Below, one piece after another: positions 1-10,162 of a stretch of DNA of 64,000 bases (its first letter is position 1; each line of letters starts with the position of its first letter). The stretch spans positions 82,312 through 146,311 of the forward strand of contig MU603941.1 of NCBI GenBank assembly GCA_025201845.1, written 5' to 3'. The stretch is from Martensiomyces pterosporus (taxonomy: Eukaryota > Kickxellomycota > Kickxellomycetes > Kickxellales > Kickxellaceae). The translations under genes were made by a program, and so were the position numbers. Below the pieces are notes generated by a model. It did no database searches. It saw only the letters and a list, made by a program, of their open reading frames with translations, and was not told the origin of the DNA.

Positions 1-644
1 TCGGCGACCTGGCGCGAATCGAGGTACGAGCGCATGCTCAGCGACACGTCCACCAGCTGGCACCATAGGGTGCGTGCCTTACCGGGGGCAGGCGCACTCA
101 GACTGAACGCCTTGGCAAGGTCCTGAGCAGCCAGTGTGAGCGACCCATCGGTGTGTATGGTTACGATGTGGCCAGCGGCAGTGGCAGCAGGCTCGATCGC
201 GAAAACGGGCGCTGTGTACCTGGCCTCGATTTTGTCTTCCAAGCCGACACTCTCAATGCCCTTGTCGGTCCACCGCCACACAACGGCGCCCTGATCCTTG
301 GTGCTGATCCCTTCGCCCGAGCTCAGCGCCACGTAAACATACGAATCAAGCGCCTTGCCCTCTTCGTCAGCTCTCCTAAAGTACTTGGCTGGACAAGCAA
401 AGCGGACGCTGGGTGGGAACGGCCATGACCGGAGGCACTTGCTGTCTGAAGTCGTGTAAATCTGGATGCCCTCGCCCTGAGCAGTCACCAGAACCTGGTC
501 GCTGCCGGTAGTTTCGCTCTGTGCGCCAGTGTTTGAGCGATATAGCGAATTGATTGGGCTTACAGCCGCTGGGAACAGCGTGCTGTCGGTTGTCGCAGTG
601 AACCTTGCTAGCTCAGCGGGGTCGTCGATGAACGCACTACCCAT
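1..644 (-). CDS. NOL11-like nucleolar protein, N-terminal part (runs off the left edge)
   Basis: A minus-strand frame is open from the window edge to an ATG at 642-644, giving about 214 N-terminal residues. The translation has the layout of the N-terminal beta-propeller of NOL11-type small-subunit processome proteins: a 'DQVLVTAQGEGIQIY' strand, 'CLRSWPFPP', then 'SYVYVALSSGEG' and 'GAVVWRWTDKG', followed by 'HIVTIHTDGSLTL'. Known members work in pre-18S rRNA processing in the nucleolus. The frame stays open upstream to another ATG at 840-842, but the residues added there are Cys/Arg/Ser-rich and look like leader, so 644 is preferred. Only the first part of the gene is present, so the family call rests on the N-terminus alone. 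A Utp-type WD protein is the main alternative. Confidence 0.5.
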   Translation of the reverse strand, partial: MGSAFIDDPAELARFTATTDSTLFPAAVSPINSLYRSNTGAQSETTGSDQVLVTAQGEGIQIYTTSDSKCLRSWPFPPSVRFACPAKYFRRADEEGKALDSYVYVALSSGEGISTKDQGAVVWRWTDKGIESVGLEDKIEARYTAPVFAIEPAATAAGHIVTIHTDGSLTLAAQDLAKAFSLSAPAPGKARTLWCQLVDVSLSMRSYLDSRQVA

Positions 645-1242
645 CGTTCCTATGTATCTCCCACTGGGGTCTTTTCGCGTAGACAAAGAGCGAAGCAATA
701 ATGGCGGCGTTGGAGACAGGCGCCAATAGCGAGTGTGTATGTGCGTGCTGTGGTGTCGTGTGGACAGACAGAGCAGACAAAGACAGAATGCAACGAAAAG
801 AGCAGAGCAGGGAGAGGAGGCAATGGCAGCTGTTGTCTGCATGTGCTCTCCGTGCTGCCAATTTCAGTTTTTCCTGCCAGCGACAGCCAGAAAAGCAAAT
901 TTTCTTGCTCTGGGCAGATCAAATAGATCCTAATCGCTGGCTAATCGCATGCAGCGAGTAATTTTGGGGGGCAGATGCTGTTGGGCCGCCTCGGCTTGAG
1001 TGCACCCAGCGCATCACAAGCAGGCAGCAATCAGGATTTCAGGTGACCCCTATTGAGCGACGGACGGACAGCACGGAGAAAGGCCGTGGTTTCCCTGCCT
1101 CGGACCCCACTGCGCGCCGGGATAGTGGAGGAGCAGCCCATGCTTGATGTGCTCTGTTCAGTGCTGCCTACTCTGCTCCTGAATACACACGTCTATTCAG
1201 CGCTTTCCCTTTTCCCTGTTCCAATTTGTCAAAAAGCTAGAA
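645..1242. promoter_or_regulatory. Divergent intergenic region between NOL11-like and LCB3-like genes
   Basis: About 600 bases separate two divergently transcribed genes. No convincing coding frame or RNA gene is seen. The short frames here are Cys/Arg-rich and unlike the neighbours. A pyrimidine-rich stretch (about 1200-1235, 'ctttcccttttccctgttcc') lies just before the LCB3-like start and resembles the CT-rich leader seen before several other genes in this window. Confidence 0.5.
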
Positions 1243-2571
1243 ATGCCGCCAAAGTTCCAGCTTGACGAGGACGACGACGCAGCCCACACGTCAGCCGTGT
1301 TTGTCAAAGCGCCCGAGCACGCCTACGAGGCTGTATACTCGCCAGCCCGGCGGTACCTAAGGCAGATAGTCACGAAGGAGGTCGAGCGGGAGATGCCGGT
1401 GCTTGTAGCGATCCAAGAGAGATACCGCACGCCGGGTCTGGACATGCTGTTTGTGCTGACAGGGATGCTGGGCAACCATACATTCTTCTTCCTCGCCCTC
1501 CCGTTCCTGCACATCTTTGGCCTGGGCCAGTTTGCGCGCGGATTGACCAACGTCGTTCTGTGGTCGGTGTACTTTAGCGGCGCTGCCAAGGACTACATTA
1601 GTGCGCCAAGGCCCAAAAGCCCGCCCGTCACGCAGATCACAAGGAGCCCTGCACACACGCTCGAATACGGGTTTCCGTCGTCGCACACGACGTACGTCGT
1701 AGGCACGATTCTCTACATAACATACTATATGCTGGCCGTATGGGATGTGTCGGTTGTGCTGGCGTGCGTGCTCTGGACAGCTGGCGCCGTTATCGTTGCT
1801 GGGAGGATATACTGTGGCCTTCACTCGTTTATTGATGTCGCTGGCGGCATGGCCATTGGAGCTGCTCAGGCATGGGCGTTTGTGTGCCTACATGAGTGGT
1901 TCGATGCTCTGATGCTGTCGACGGCCGGCCCGTTGTATATGGCTGCAATCCTGTACCTGGCGCTGACGACTATCCCGAGATCACTTGATTTATGCCCCTG
2001 TCTCATCGACGCATTCTGCGCGACGTCCGTCAGCCTCGGCGTGTTTGTTGGAGCCTGGCTGCATGCAAGGCTGCCGTTCCTTTGCATCGACGGACAGCAC
2101 GACCGCATTGCGTGGAGCACATCGCTTACACTCGCGCAGAACACCCTGCGCGTTATTGTCTGCGTGGTGCTTATCGTTGTTTGGAAGCTTGCTTCAAAGC
2201 CCATCGCAGTGGGCCTAGTGAAGCGGTTTGTCATTGATGCTGGGTTTGTCGCTACTGCCGAGTACTGCGACAGCGACTCTGGAACCGATGTCGAGCTTGA
2301 ATCCGATTGCGCGGCACCACTAGACAGCAAAGCTGCTGGCAATGGTCTGAGCAGCATGGCTAGCAGCTATTCGGGCAGCTCTGCCGTAAGCCTCGACCAG
2401 AAGTACATCATCCCGTCGCACAAGGACATCAGGGCTGGCCGGTACGGCACGTACGAGCTCATGGCTGCCCCGGAAAACATCGCACGCGTGCCCATTTATG
2501 CCGGCATTGGGTTTATCGTCGCCGCTATTGCGCCTGTCTTCTACTACCTTCTAGGGCTGATGCCCAGGTAA
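1243..2571 (+). CDS. LCB3: Long-chain-base-1-phosphate phosphatase (PAP2 family)
   Basis: A 442-residue intronless gene. It carries the three PAP2 phosphatase motifs in order: K116-DYISAP-R123-P124, P145-S-S-H148-T, and G187-R188-IYCGL-H194-SFI-D198. The last two histidines and the arginines form the phosphate-binding and catalytic site. Several hydrophobic segments surround them, so this is a multi-pass membrane enzyme, by family in the ER. The 'SAPRP' and 'GFPSSHT' spellings are typical of the sphingosine/dihydrosphingosine-1-phosphate phosphatase branch (yeast Lcb3/Ysr3, animal SGPP) rather than of phosphatidate phosphatases. The expected reaction is dephosphorylation of long-chain base phosphates in sphingolipid salvage. 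A Ser-rich loop (about residues 345-385) interrupts the C-terminal half before the last membrane span. The acidic N-terminus just after M1 makes this start plausible. Confidence 0.88.
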   Translation: MPPKFQLDEDDDAAHTSAVFVKAPEHAYEAVYSPARRYLRQIVTKEVEREMPVLVAIQERYRTPGLDMLFVLTGMLGNHTFFFLALPFLHIFGLGQFARGLTNVVLWSVYFSGAAKDYISAPRPKSPPVTQITRSPAHTLEYGFPSSHTTYVVGTILYITYYMLAVWDVSVVLACVLWTAGAVIVAGRIYCGLHSFIDVAGGMAIGAAQAWAFVCLHEWFDALMLSTAGPLYMAAILYLALTTIPRSLDLCPCLIDAFCATSVSLGVFVGAWLHARLPFLCIDGQHDRIAWSTSLTLAQNTLRVIVCVVLIVVWKLASKPIAVGLVKRFVIDAGFVATAEYCDSDSGTDVELESDCAAPLDSKAAGNGLSSMASSYSGSSAVSLDQKYIIPSHKDIRAGRYGTYELMAAPENIARVPIYAGIGFIVAAIAPVFYYLLGLMPR

Positions 2572-3377
2572 AGCGACGGCTCTCCCGCCATCGGCATCCG
2601 TTGTCCGAAGCGTGCCAGTGATCAGACCAATCAAGAACCTGATCGGCTGTAAGAGCGCAAAAACTTTTCCCTCCCTTGATCTGAACCAAGCCTCGCCATA
2701 AAAAGGCGGGTGCTGCCCTGGTCCGCCAGCCCGCCGTCTTCTTTCCCTTTATCTACTCTTCCCCTCTAATTGCTCGTTATTATTGCTGCTCTCTTATTCC
2801 GCACTCTGCCCTGCATCTCGCGCCTACCGCACGCGTCGCCTGTTGTGGACTGTGGGACATATGAAGGTACGCTATCAATGCTTGACTCGCGGACGGTCTG
2901 CAAAGGTCCGCCTGTTTGTTGCTCTGCGCGGTCTGCATCTGATGAGAATAGGTGTTTAGATTTCCTCGTGAAAGATGAGTCCTTGGTCTACTTTATTTAC
3001 AAAATAGTAGTTCAATTGTTCCTACTGAGCCAGCACTGCAGCAGCAGCATTGTGGATGAGGCTACCCGTCTATATTAGCCATTGCATTTGCGACTAATAT
3101 CTGCTCATTTTGCTTCCCCTTGCTGCTATTGGATATAGGTACTTCAAGCGACAAATACACCCTGTTTTTAGTGCTTCTTTTTGTGGCTTGTTAATTGAAT
3201 ATATGCAGATATACAACTAGGTTATCAAGTCAGTGGAACAGGTGCTGCTACACATCGTGCATGTTGCTATGTAGCCGATGTCTACGTAAAAGCCGCAGTG
3301 AGCGGATGCTGTCATGCGGATTGCGATCAACACCATACCAATCCCCTGCTACTGATACACGCTGCAATGGAAGCTGA
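2572..3377 (+). promoter_or_regulatory. Intergenic region and disordered 5' part of the F-box/LRR-like gene
   Basis: This 800-base stretch holds a TATA-like site near 2697 and a CT-rich run (2735-2770). Fragments that read like the missing N-terminus of the next gene follow. From 3221 one frame gives 'VIKSVEQVLLHIVHVAM', an F-box-like helix, before a stop. From 3283 another frame gives a stretch including 'NPLLLIHAAMEADC'. They lie in different frames from each other and from the following ORF. A possible mini-exon, ATG AAG followed by a GTACGC donor, lies at 2861-2866. Intron structure could not be resolved. Confidence 0.35.
2697..2706 (+). promoter_or_regulatory. TATA-like box (cataaaaagg)
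   Basis: A TATA-like sequence followed by a CT-rich run, about 165 bases before a candidate first ATG at 2861. The position suits a promoter for the F-box/LRR-like gene. Sequence evidence only. Confidence 0.35.
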
Positions 3378-4724
3378 CTGCGCCATCATTCCCAGCGGCT
3401 CTCCATCTTTCTCTGCTTCCGCTTGTTTGCCAACGCAGAGTTTCCGTTAGTTACGCGGTTGACGCTCCACTATACAGGCGGCGCTGTCCCTACAGCCGGC
3501 CAGGCCCACGAGCTGCTAGAACGATTCAGGCATTTTTCTGCTCGGATGCTCGGTCTGTTCCCAAACACGTCAACGGTTATATGCCAGGACACAGTGTCCA
3601 CCGACCGAATTTCAGCTGGTCTCACGAGGCTCACCATTGCGGAGTTCCTCAGGAATGTGAGTGCCCTTGTGTTTGTGAGCGGAGACTACCGCCATGATCC
3701 CGCCAGAGATGCATGGCCCACGGGCCTCACGAACATTCGGCTACAAAGTGGCTACTACTCGCATAGTTTTCCGGAGCTTGTTCGGCAGAATGCACCAACG
3801 CTCGCTGACCTATACATCTACTCGCCGAATCAAAGCACCTACAGACATGTGGTCCAATGCCCGGATGGCACTACTGTCATTTACCCGAATCTCAGAAGGC
3901 TGAGAACGCTGGCACTCGGCTATCGTGGGCCCTATGATGCAGCATCGCTGCCAGCACCACAAGGGGCGCCATTCCCGGCTCTCCGGCATCTGTCGATAGC
4001 GGACCAATACCCCTTTTCCAATGACGTGCTTTTTCGTGGCAACAGCACGACCCTCGAATACCTTGCGCTCAAACTGACGCCACACCTTCTGGACGTCATC
4101 GAAACATATCGCCTATTGGCACCCGGCAGCTACCCGCAGCTGCACTACCTCAGCCTTGGAAAGATGTTTAGGATGCGCTCGATGACAGAGCAACAGGCGC
4201 AGATGCTGATCAGGATGCCGTTTGAGCTGGGGCCAAACATCCAGGTCATTAAAACGCACATGTTCAACTATCCACTGGACTCCAGAATGCTGGAGTGTGT
4301 CTGGCGGTCCAAGTTCCACAGTGACATCCGCTATCTCAATGTTCACAGCATTCCATTGTTCCTAACCGACACAGTTCGCCTCGTAAGGTTCCTGCCTCGT
4401 CTAACGAGGCTCCTATGTAGATTCAAGGGCTACTCGGCGGAGAAGACCAGGTACATTCACGCAGATGATGTCAAAAGGCTGCACGCACACCACTTCCCGA
4501 TTCGTAGCCATCTGCAGTATTTCGAGGCTGGGAGAAACCCGCATAGATCGCTGCGACTGCAGGGCGAGCTATGCTTTATGCTGGCCATCTTAGTACCTTC
4601 AATCCACCACCTGGGGTGTGGGAAGCATACAGGCAGCAGCACATCAGATGCCATTGAGCTGGCCTGCAAGCAGCCAGCCTTTCAGGAGCACGCCGGCAGG
4701 CTTGATACACTAAGGCTGTTTTGA
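3378..4724 (+). CDS. F-box/LRR-like protein of the Kickxellales type, N-terminus unresolved
   Basis: An open frame of about 440 codons follows a stop at 3375-3377. The first in-frame ATG is only at 3546, inside what looks like conserved sequence, so the 5' exon or start is missing. The protein has repeated leucine-rich segments such as 'FPLVTRLTLHYTGG', 'LTRLTIAEFLRNVSALVF' and 'FPALRHLSIADQYPF', each near a tryptophan- or tyrosine-rich turn. That is the pattern of fungal F-box proteins with degenerate leucine-rich repeats, a family greatly expanded in Coemansia-like fungi. Such proteins usually act as substrate adaptors of SCF ubiquitin ligases, but no complete F-box is visible in this frame. 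The stop overlaps the open frame leading into INTS7. A 5'-truncated pseudogene is possible. Confidence 0.5.
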   Translation: MRHHSQRLSIFLCFRLFANAEFPLVTRLTLHYTGGAVPTAGQAHELLERFRHFSARMLGLFPNTSTVICQDTVSTDRISAGLTRLTIAEFLRNVSALVFVSGDYRHDPARDAWPTGLTNIRLQSGYYSHSFPELVRQNAPTLADLYIYSPNQSTYRHVVQCPDGTTVIYPNLRRLRTLALGYRGPYDAASLPAPQGAPFPALRHLSIADQYPFSNDVLFRGNSTTLEYLALKLTPHLLDVIETYRLLAPGSYPQLHYLSLGKMFRMRSMTEQQAQMLIRMPFELGPNIQVIKTHMFNYPLDSRMLECVWRSKFHSDIRYLNVHSIPLFLTDTVRLVRFLPRLTRLLCRFKGYSAEKTRYIHADDVKRLHAHHFPIRSHLQYFEAGRNPHRSLRLQGELCFMLAILVPSIHHLGCGKHTGSSTSDAIELACKQPAFQEHAGRLDTLRLF

Positions 4725-4948
4725 GTCGCGCAGAAGCGCTTCCAGCAGAGAATGCACACAACGCAGTCGCCGCGCACCTGGTGCGTGGAATTGCCCAAAA
4801 TTTGCTGCCCCCATCAAAAGGGATAAAGGCAGCTTTCTCGTCAGCAGCCAATTTCCTCCAGGGTTTGTGCCGCTGCATCTTTTCTCCTCGTCCTCCTTTT
4901 TCTAACCACATCGACTATTCGCTGTTTGCTGCTGGTATTCACGCAGAA

Positions 4949-7867
4949 ATGTCGGCTGCGCACGTTCAGTCTGCTGATTCAGCCAGGTCTTCAGACTGGG
5001 CGTTCAAGCGCCTGTTCAAGCTGGAGTCCGAGTGCCGCTCTCAGACCCCAGGAGCGCAGGTGCAGGCAGTTGGCCAGTTTTCCAAGCTGCTCGACCAGTT
5101 CCCATTTCCTACGCTTGTCAGCTCAGCATTCCTAAAGCTGGGTGATTTGTTCAGGAGCAGCCCAAACTCGCTCAGATACCATATAGCCCAGGTCTTCGAG
5201 TTGTCGCAGCACCACCTGCCGCGGATTACGCATACAGAAGAGCTGCTCAAGCGCATCCTCACCGTGCTCTATTCAAATGACCCAGTTGCTCGTGTTCTGG
5301 CACTGCAGCTTATCGGGAATGCCTCCATCGTGTTTGCCAAGTACCCAGAGGCCCAGCACGGCGTTTTGCTGAGATACCAATCGAAGCACCCGCTTGAAAT
5401 CGCCGCCGCTGTTCGGGCCACAGAGTGCATGCTCAAGTACTCGCCAGAGTTTCTGAATGTCGTGTGGGAGACGGTGACTGCGAAGGCCGGTGATGCGCAC
5501 ATTCTTGATTCAGTGCGCGCCCAGCTCATACACTCTCTGCAGCACGCTGCACCAAATCTGCAGCTAAGCACGCTGCTGTACGATCACTGCCGCACCTGGA
5601 TGAGCGATCCGGATAATACAATTGTCATCAAGAGCGCTACTATGTACACGTGGAAGGCCATACTGCAGCGACATAACGAGCTGAGGTGCGAGGATGCAGA
5701 GTACATATCCAGCTTTTTATCGCTGGAGCCAGAGTCTGTGCAGCATGCGGCTCTGGGGGTTCTGGGGAAGTGGCGGCCTCACGGACAAGTGTCGGATATG
5801 ACCACCGACGACATTGACGCAATCAAGGATCGGCTGACTACGTTTGCTAAGGCTCAGATGTCACTGGGCGTCGATGAGATCGATCTCTCTGGCGTTAGGC
5901 TTGCGGTGATGGTGCTGGCTCGCATCGACTCCGCCCGTGGAACCACTGGTGTAGGTGCACTGTGCTGGGAGCTCACACAGGCGCTTTCTCGGTGGAGCTT
6001 GGCAGCATACGCTGGCAGCGCCCCAGCAGCGACCACCGCACTGGATTTCCTTTATGACTGCATACCCGATGCCGATGAGAGCGGTAAGGATGCTGGCACG
6101 CCTCTTTCGGATGTAAAGCTGCGCTGCGTAGTCTCTAGCGCAATGCTGGCTATCAACGTTGCAAGCATCCTAAGCAGCCCAGCCCACAAGATTAAGGCGG
6201 CAGAGGTTACTGTGCAAACCTGGCGCACAATTTCACGGGCGTCTCAGCCCGCCGGCCAACTCAGGTATACCAAGCGCTACCTCAAGCTGTCGTGGAAGTG
6301 GTGCAAGAGCACGGGCACAGGCGCAGCTGTTCTGCAAGCGATAAAGGCTATGCTAGACACGCCCAGCCAAGCCATTGCACAGGCCATTGCCGCAATTGCG
6401 TCGGAGGGTCCATTGTACGACGATTTGGCAGCCGCCTGTATGGACCACATTGCATCCTTTGCCGAAGCTGTTGGCTCCACTGACGCAGCTGCATACAGCC
6501 GGAATGCGGCATGGCTGTCCATCGCCGTTGCGCTGACGACACTCGCTCAATCTCCAGCAGCGTCCTTTGCCAGCGATATGAGAGGCACAAATGCTCAGGC
6601 CGTAGTTGGCGCAGTCTCTAAGTGGGCTGCACACGTAGCCTCTTTAGCCGAAGGGTCTACAGCACGCGCCAGCTACTACGCGAGCACAAGCCCACCAGCT
6701 CATATTTGCTTGACGGTGCTATCATTGCTAGCAGCATGTGGCTGCTGGAGAGCCCTGGGTGCCTTTTGCAAAGCACTGCCTGCTGATCGACTGAGCAGCA
6801 ATGTTGTCGAATGGATCTATGCCACCTCGTCCCTTGCAGAGGCTGAGTGCGCTGTAGAGAACACTGAGTCATACCTCAGGTTTGCAGATCGCTCGCTTAC
6901 CTCCCTACGCATCCTCGACAACCAGGGGGTGAGCCGTGCATACCAGCTGTCTATCGTCCAGCTCAGAACCGCGTTTGTTCAACTCACTGATAGCTGGAGG
7001 CAGTTCCAGCCCGCTGTGCCGCCGCACCCATCCTCGATCTATGCTGCAAAGGCCCTCATTAGCCGCACGGTTGCTTTGGCGGACCAGGCAAACTTGATCA
7101 TTGACTCGGTGTTGGCTATGGACGGAACCACAAGAGGATGGCTGGGCACCGCTCAGACTACGCTGGGCGAGATCATTCGCACATGTGCAGTCTCCAACGG
7201 CAGCAGCGCCAGCGAACAGATCGCACAGATAAGAGGCGCCGTGAATGAGGCTCTCAGCCAGCGTGCGCTGGGACTGAGGCTAGGGCCGTCTTTCTTTTCG
7301 TTGCCACCCAACCCAAGTATCTACATCGAGACACGGCCAAACATCGAGGGACTCGAGTCGCCATATACGGTTCTTTCTGGTAGCCAGCTCCATCTCACCG
7401 TTGAAGGATTCGTGCAGCTCCCAAAGCACAAATTGCGAGTGTCACCTCTGCGCGTGCGTGTTTCGACGTGGCTCTCCCAGCGGCCCTACGAATGCTTGAG
7501 CGGGGACCTTGCCATGCGCTCCAAATACAACACCGTCGCCCGCCAAGCCAGTCGGCCTACACCCAACGGCCGCGCTGGCCAAGATGCAGAGACGATGGCT
7601 GGTGCTAGTGACAGTCTGGCAGAACAAACAGCAGCGGCTCTTTGGGACAAGGCAATAGCATTTGAGTCCGTCTTGGACGGGACCTATTTCGAGTGCGCGT
7701 GCACAATTCCGACCCCTGAGCTCAGCTCCACGTTTGGGCAGGCCGAGACGAATATCCTCGTGCATGTTCATATTGACTGCGCGCTAGTCGATTCTGCAAA
7801 CAAGGTGTGGTGGATCGGCCCACACAAGAGCTACCCGATGGTGGTATCGACCACATTTGCGTCATAG
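4949..7867 (+). CDS. INTS7: Integrator complex subunit 7
   Basis: A 972-residue protein, close to the roughly 960 residues of animal INTS7. The N-terminal helical-repeat region has the family hallmarks: 'AFKRLFKLESECRSQ', 'FPFPTLVSSAFLKLGDLF', an 'ITHTEELLKRI' helix and 'SNDPVARVLALQLIG', then continued alpha-helical repeats and a beta-rich C-terminal end. INTS7 is a scaffold of Integrator, which cleaves nascent snRNA and terminates promoter-proximal RNA polymerase II. The frame is open back to 4721 but has no ATG before 4949. The region 4725-4948 ends in a CT-rich run like other leaders here, so 4949 is taken as start. Integrator is absent from yeasts, so the call supports an early-diverging fungus. 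Confidence 0.82.
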   Translation: MSAAHVQSADSARSSDWAFKRLFKLESECRSQTPGAQVQAVGQFSKLLDQFPFPTLVSSAFLKLGDLFRSSPNSLRYHIAQVFELSQHHLPRITHTEELLKRILTVLYSNDPVARVLALQLIGNASIVFAKYPEAQHGVLLRYQSKHPLEIAAAVRATECMLKYSPEFLNVVWETVTAKAGDAHILDSVRAQLIHSLQHAAPNLQLSTLLYDHCRTWMSDPDNTIVIKSATMYTWKAILQRHNELRCEDAEYISSFLSLEPESVQHAALGVLGKWRPHGQVSDMTTDDIDAIKDRLTTFAKAQMSLGVDEIDLSGVRLAVMVLARIDSARGTTGVGALCWELTQALSRWSLAAYAGSAPAATTALDFLYDCIPDADESGKDAGTPLSDVKLRCVVSSAMLAINVASILSSPAHKIKAAEVTVQTWRTISRASQPAGQLRYTKRYLKLSWKWCKSTGTGAAVLQAIKAMLDTPSQAIAQAIAAIASEGPLYDDLAAACMDHIASFAEAVGSTDAAAYSRNAAWLSIAVALTTLAQSPAASFASDMRGTNAQAVVGAVSKWAAHVASLAEGSTARASYYASTSPPAHICLTVLSLLAACGCWRALGAFCKALPADRLSSNVVEWIYATSSLAEAECAVENTESYLRFADRSLTSLRILDNQGVSRAYQLSIVQLRTAFVQLTDSWRQFQPAVPPHPSSIYAAKALISRTVALADQANLIIDSVLAMDGTTRGWLGTAQTTLGEIIRTCAVSNGSSASEQIAQIRGAVNEALSQRALGLRLGPSFFSLPPNPSIYIETRPNIEGLESPYTVLSGSQLHLTVEGFVQLPKHKLRVSPLRVRVSTWLSQRPYECLSGDLAMRSKYNTVARQASRPTPNGRAGQDAETMAGASDSLAEQTAAALWDKAIAFESVLDGTYFECACTIPTPELSSTFGQAETNILVHVHIDCALVDSANKVWWIGPHKSYPMVVSTTFAS

Positions 7868-7965
7868 TAAGCAGCTGCAATAGACGTACTTGCCAATGCC
7901 ATTGAATAGAAAGAATGCTAAGCTATCAATTTGAACATTCAATGAGGAGTGGCGCGGGAGGGGGA

Positions 7966-10162
7966 CTACTGGAGCAGCTGGGGCATGGCGTAGAACTGCT
8001 CAAGGGAGTCAGGGTTGGCAAGCGTCGATGTGGTCTTTTCATCTACCTTGACAGTCTTTACCGCCGCGTCTGCGCCAGACTCCTGGGCGACGTGGTACAG
8101 GTCGCTTACAAGCCTCTTAACGGCGATCTCAACCTTCTTGCCATTGACTGTGTAAGGGATTCCGCCATACACAGGGAGGATGATGGCCGGGACATGTCTG
8201 GGCGACAGCTGGCTACGGATGTGGGCACTGATGCGCCTGACGATGCCGTCTGAGAAGGCATGGCCCTCAGCCATCTGCAGGAACATCAAAACACGCTCAT
8301 CCACGCCTTGGCGCTGGCCAACAACAAGCGAGTCCGAGACCTCTGGGTAAGAATCAATGATGTTGTACAGCTCGGCGCTGCCGAAACGCACGCCGGCGGG
8401 GTTGAGCGTGCCGTCGCTGCGTCCGAGCATATGAACGCCGCCGGTGGCTTCGTTGATAATAACAAAGTCGCCATGGTACCACACATTCGGGTAGTGGTCA
8501 AAGTAAGCCGAGCGGTAGCGCTTGTTTCCTTCGTCGCCCCAGAAATAGACGGGCATGCATGGGAAAGGCTGGACGCAGACGAGATCGCCGCTCTGTCCAA
8601 GCACTGGCTGGCGCTCGCCGACCCAGCACTCAACGGCCATGCCCAGGCCACGCGTCTGGACTTCGCCACGGTAGACAGGGAGAGCAGTGTTGGCGCCGCA
8701 GAACAGGGAGCAGATATCGGTGCCCCCAGTGATTGAGCTCAAGCAAAGGTCAGCCTTGATGTGACTGTAGACAAAGTCAAAGCTGTTTGGCTTTAGCGGA
8801 GACGCGGTTGAGTAAATCGCCTTCAGGGTGCTGAGGCTGTGGTGCTCCCTGGGCTTGTAGTCCATATCCTCCAGGCTCTGAATGTACTTTGCAGAAGTGC
8901 CAAAGGCTGTGATGCCCAGATCATCAACCAGGCTCCACAGAGTGCCCACAGCCGGCTTGAGTGGCGAGCCCTCGTAGAGCACGACGGCGCAGCCAACAGA
9001 CAGGGCGCCCACAAGCCAGTTCCACATCATCCAGCCAGTGGTGGTGTAGTAGAACAGTGTATCCTCTGGCCCCAGATCCTGCGAGATCTGGTGCTCCTTG
9101 CGGTGCTGCAGCAGCATGCCGCCAGTAGAGTGCACAAGGCATTTTGGCTTTCCAGTGGTGCCAGACGAAAAGAGGATGTACAGTGGGTGGTCAAACGGAA
9201 GCTGCTCGAACTGCAGCGCGGCATCGGCATCAGCACCAGCAATAAACGCGTCCCACCAGCATGCTCTGGCCACAGAGGAGACATCTCTGCTCTCATTATC
9301 GCCAAATGGGATGATAACAACCTTCTTTGCCGATGGCAGCTCCTTTGCAACTGCGGCAAGCTTGTCAACGTGCGAGTAGACCTTGCCATTGTAGCCGGTA
9401 GCGTCGGTGGAGAAGAGCAGCTTGGGCTCGATTTGTGCAAAGCGATCCAGCACAGCCGTTGCGCCAAAGTCAAGAGATGTCGAGCTACAAGGGGATGCAC
9501 CAAGCAGTCACGGCATAAAGCAGCGTGGATGAGTCACCTGTCCAAACACACCCTGGGCATACGATCTTCAGGTCGTCTTTGGCAGGAAGCTGAAGCAGAG
9601 TGCCATGTGAAAAACAATGTTCTAGCAAGCCCTACCTCCAGATGGCGCCGATGCTTGCCGCAGCCAGGGCAAGTACCACGGCCTCAGCGATGTTTGGGAT
9701 GTATCCCGCAACACGATCACCCGCAGCGACGCCCTCTTTGCGCATAGCCGAGGCACACAGACGAACCTGGTCGTAAAGCTGAGCAAAAGTGAGCGTCTTC
9801 AAGGCACGGCGCTCGCCGAGCGAGTATATTGCTGTGCGCTGGCTGTCGCGCACAGACTTGAGCACGTTTTCGGCATAGTTGAACTTTGCTCCAGGGAACC
9901 ACTTGGGGATCTGGTCCATGGTCCTGCCGCGCTCAAGAACTGCGCTGTAGCTTTCGCTATACACTGTCCCAGTGTAGTCCCACACATCGCTCCAAAAGGC
10001 CTCGATATCTGTCACGGACCACGTGTACAGGTCCTCGTACGTGTCCAGATTCAGCCCACGCTTGCCATTCACATACTGGCGGAATTTGTGGGTGTTTGTT
10101 GCCTCAGGGTTCTTTGGCACCCACAAAGGCTGGTTTGTAGAGGTCGTCTCGGGCTGCGTCAT
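7966..10162 (-). CDS. AACS: Acetoacetyl-CoA synthetase, two exons
   Basis: Exon 1 is 9636-10162 and exon 2 is 7966-9484. The 151-base intron (9485-9635) has a GTAGGG donor and a TTGTAG acceptor, and joining keeps frame across 'GAIW-SSTSLDFG'. The product is 681 residues, near the usual 660-680. It is an ANL-superfamily adenylating enzyme: P-loop 'SSGTTGKPK' (about 282-290), 'YTTTGWMMWNW', 'YHGDF', the hinge region 'RSDGTLNPAGVRFGSAE', and the catalytic lysine in 'VNGKKVEIAVKRL' (about 625). The large size and the 'TGWMMWNWLVG' block favour acetoacetate over acetate as substrate. The reaction is ATP-dependent activation of acetoacetate to acetoacetyl-CoA in the cytosol, feeding sterol or lipid synthesis. 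It lies tail-to-tail with INTS7, about 100 bases apart. Confidence 0.9.

Noticed and set aside
8839..9747. A 302-codon plus-strand frame opposite the AACS gene
   Set aside because: It covers the AACS intron and both exon edges in antisense and has no domain.
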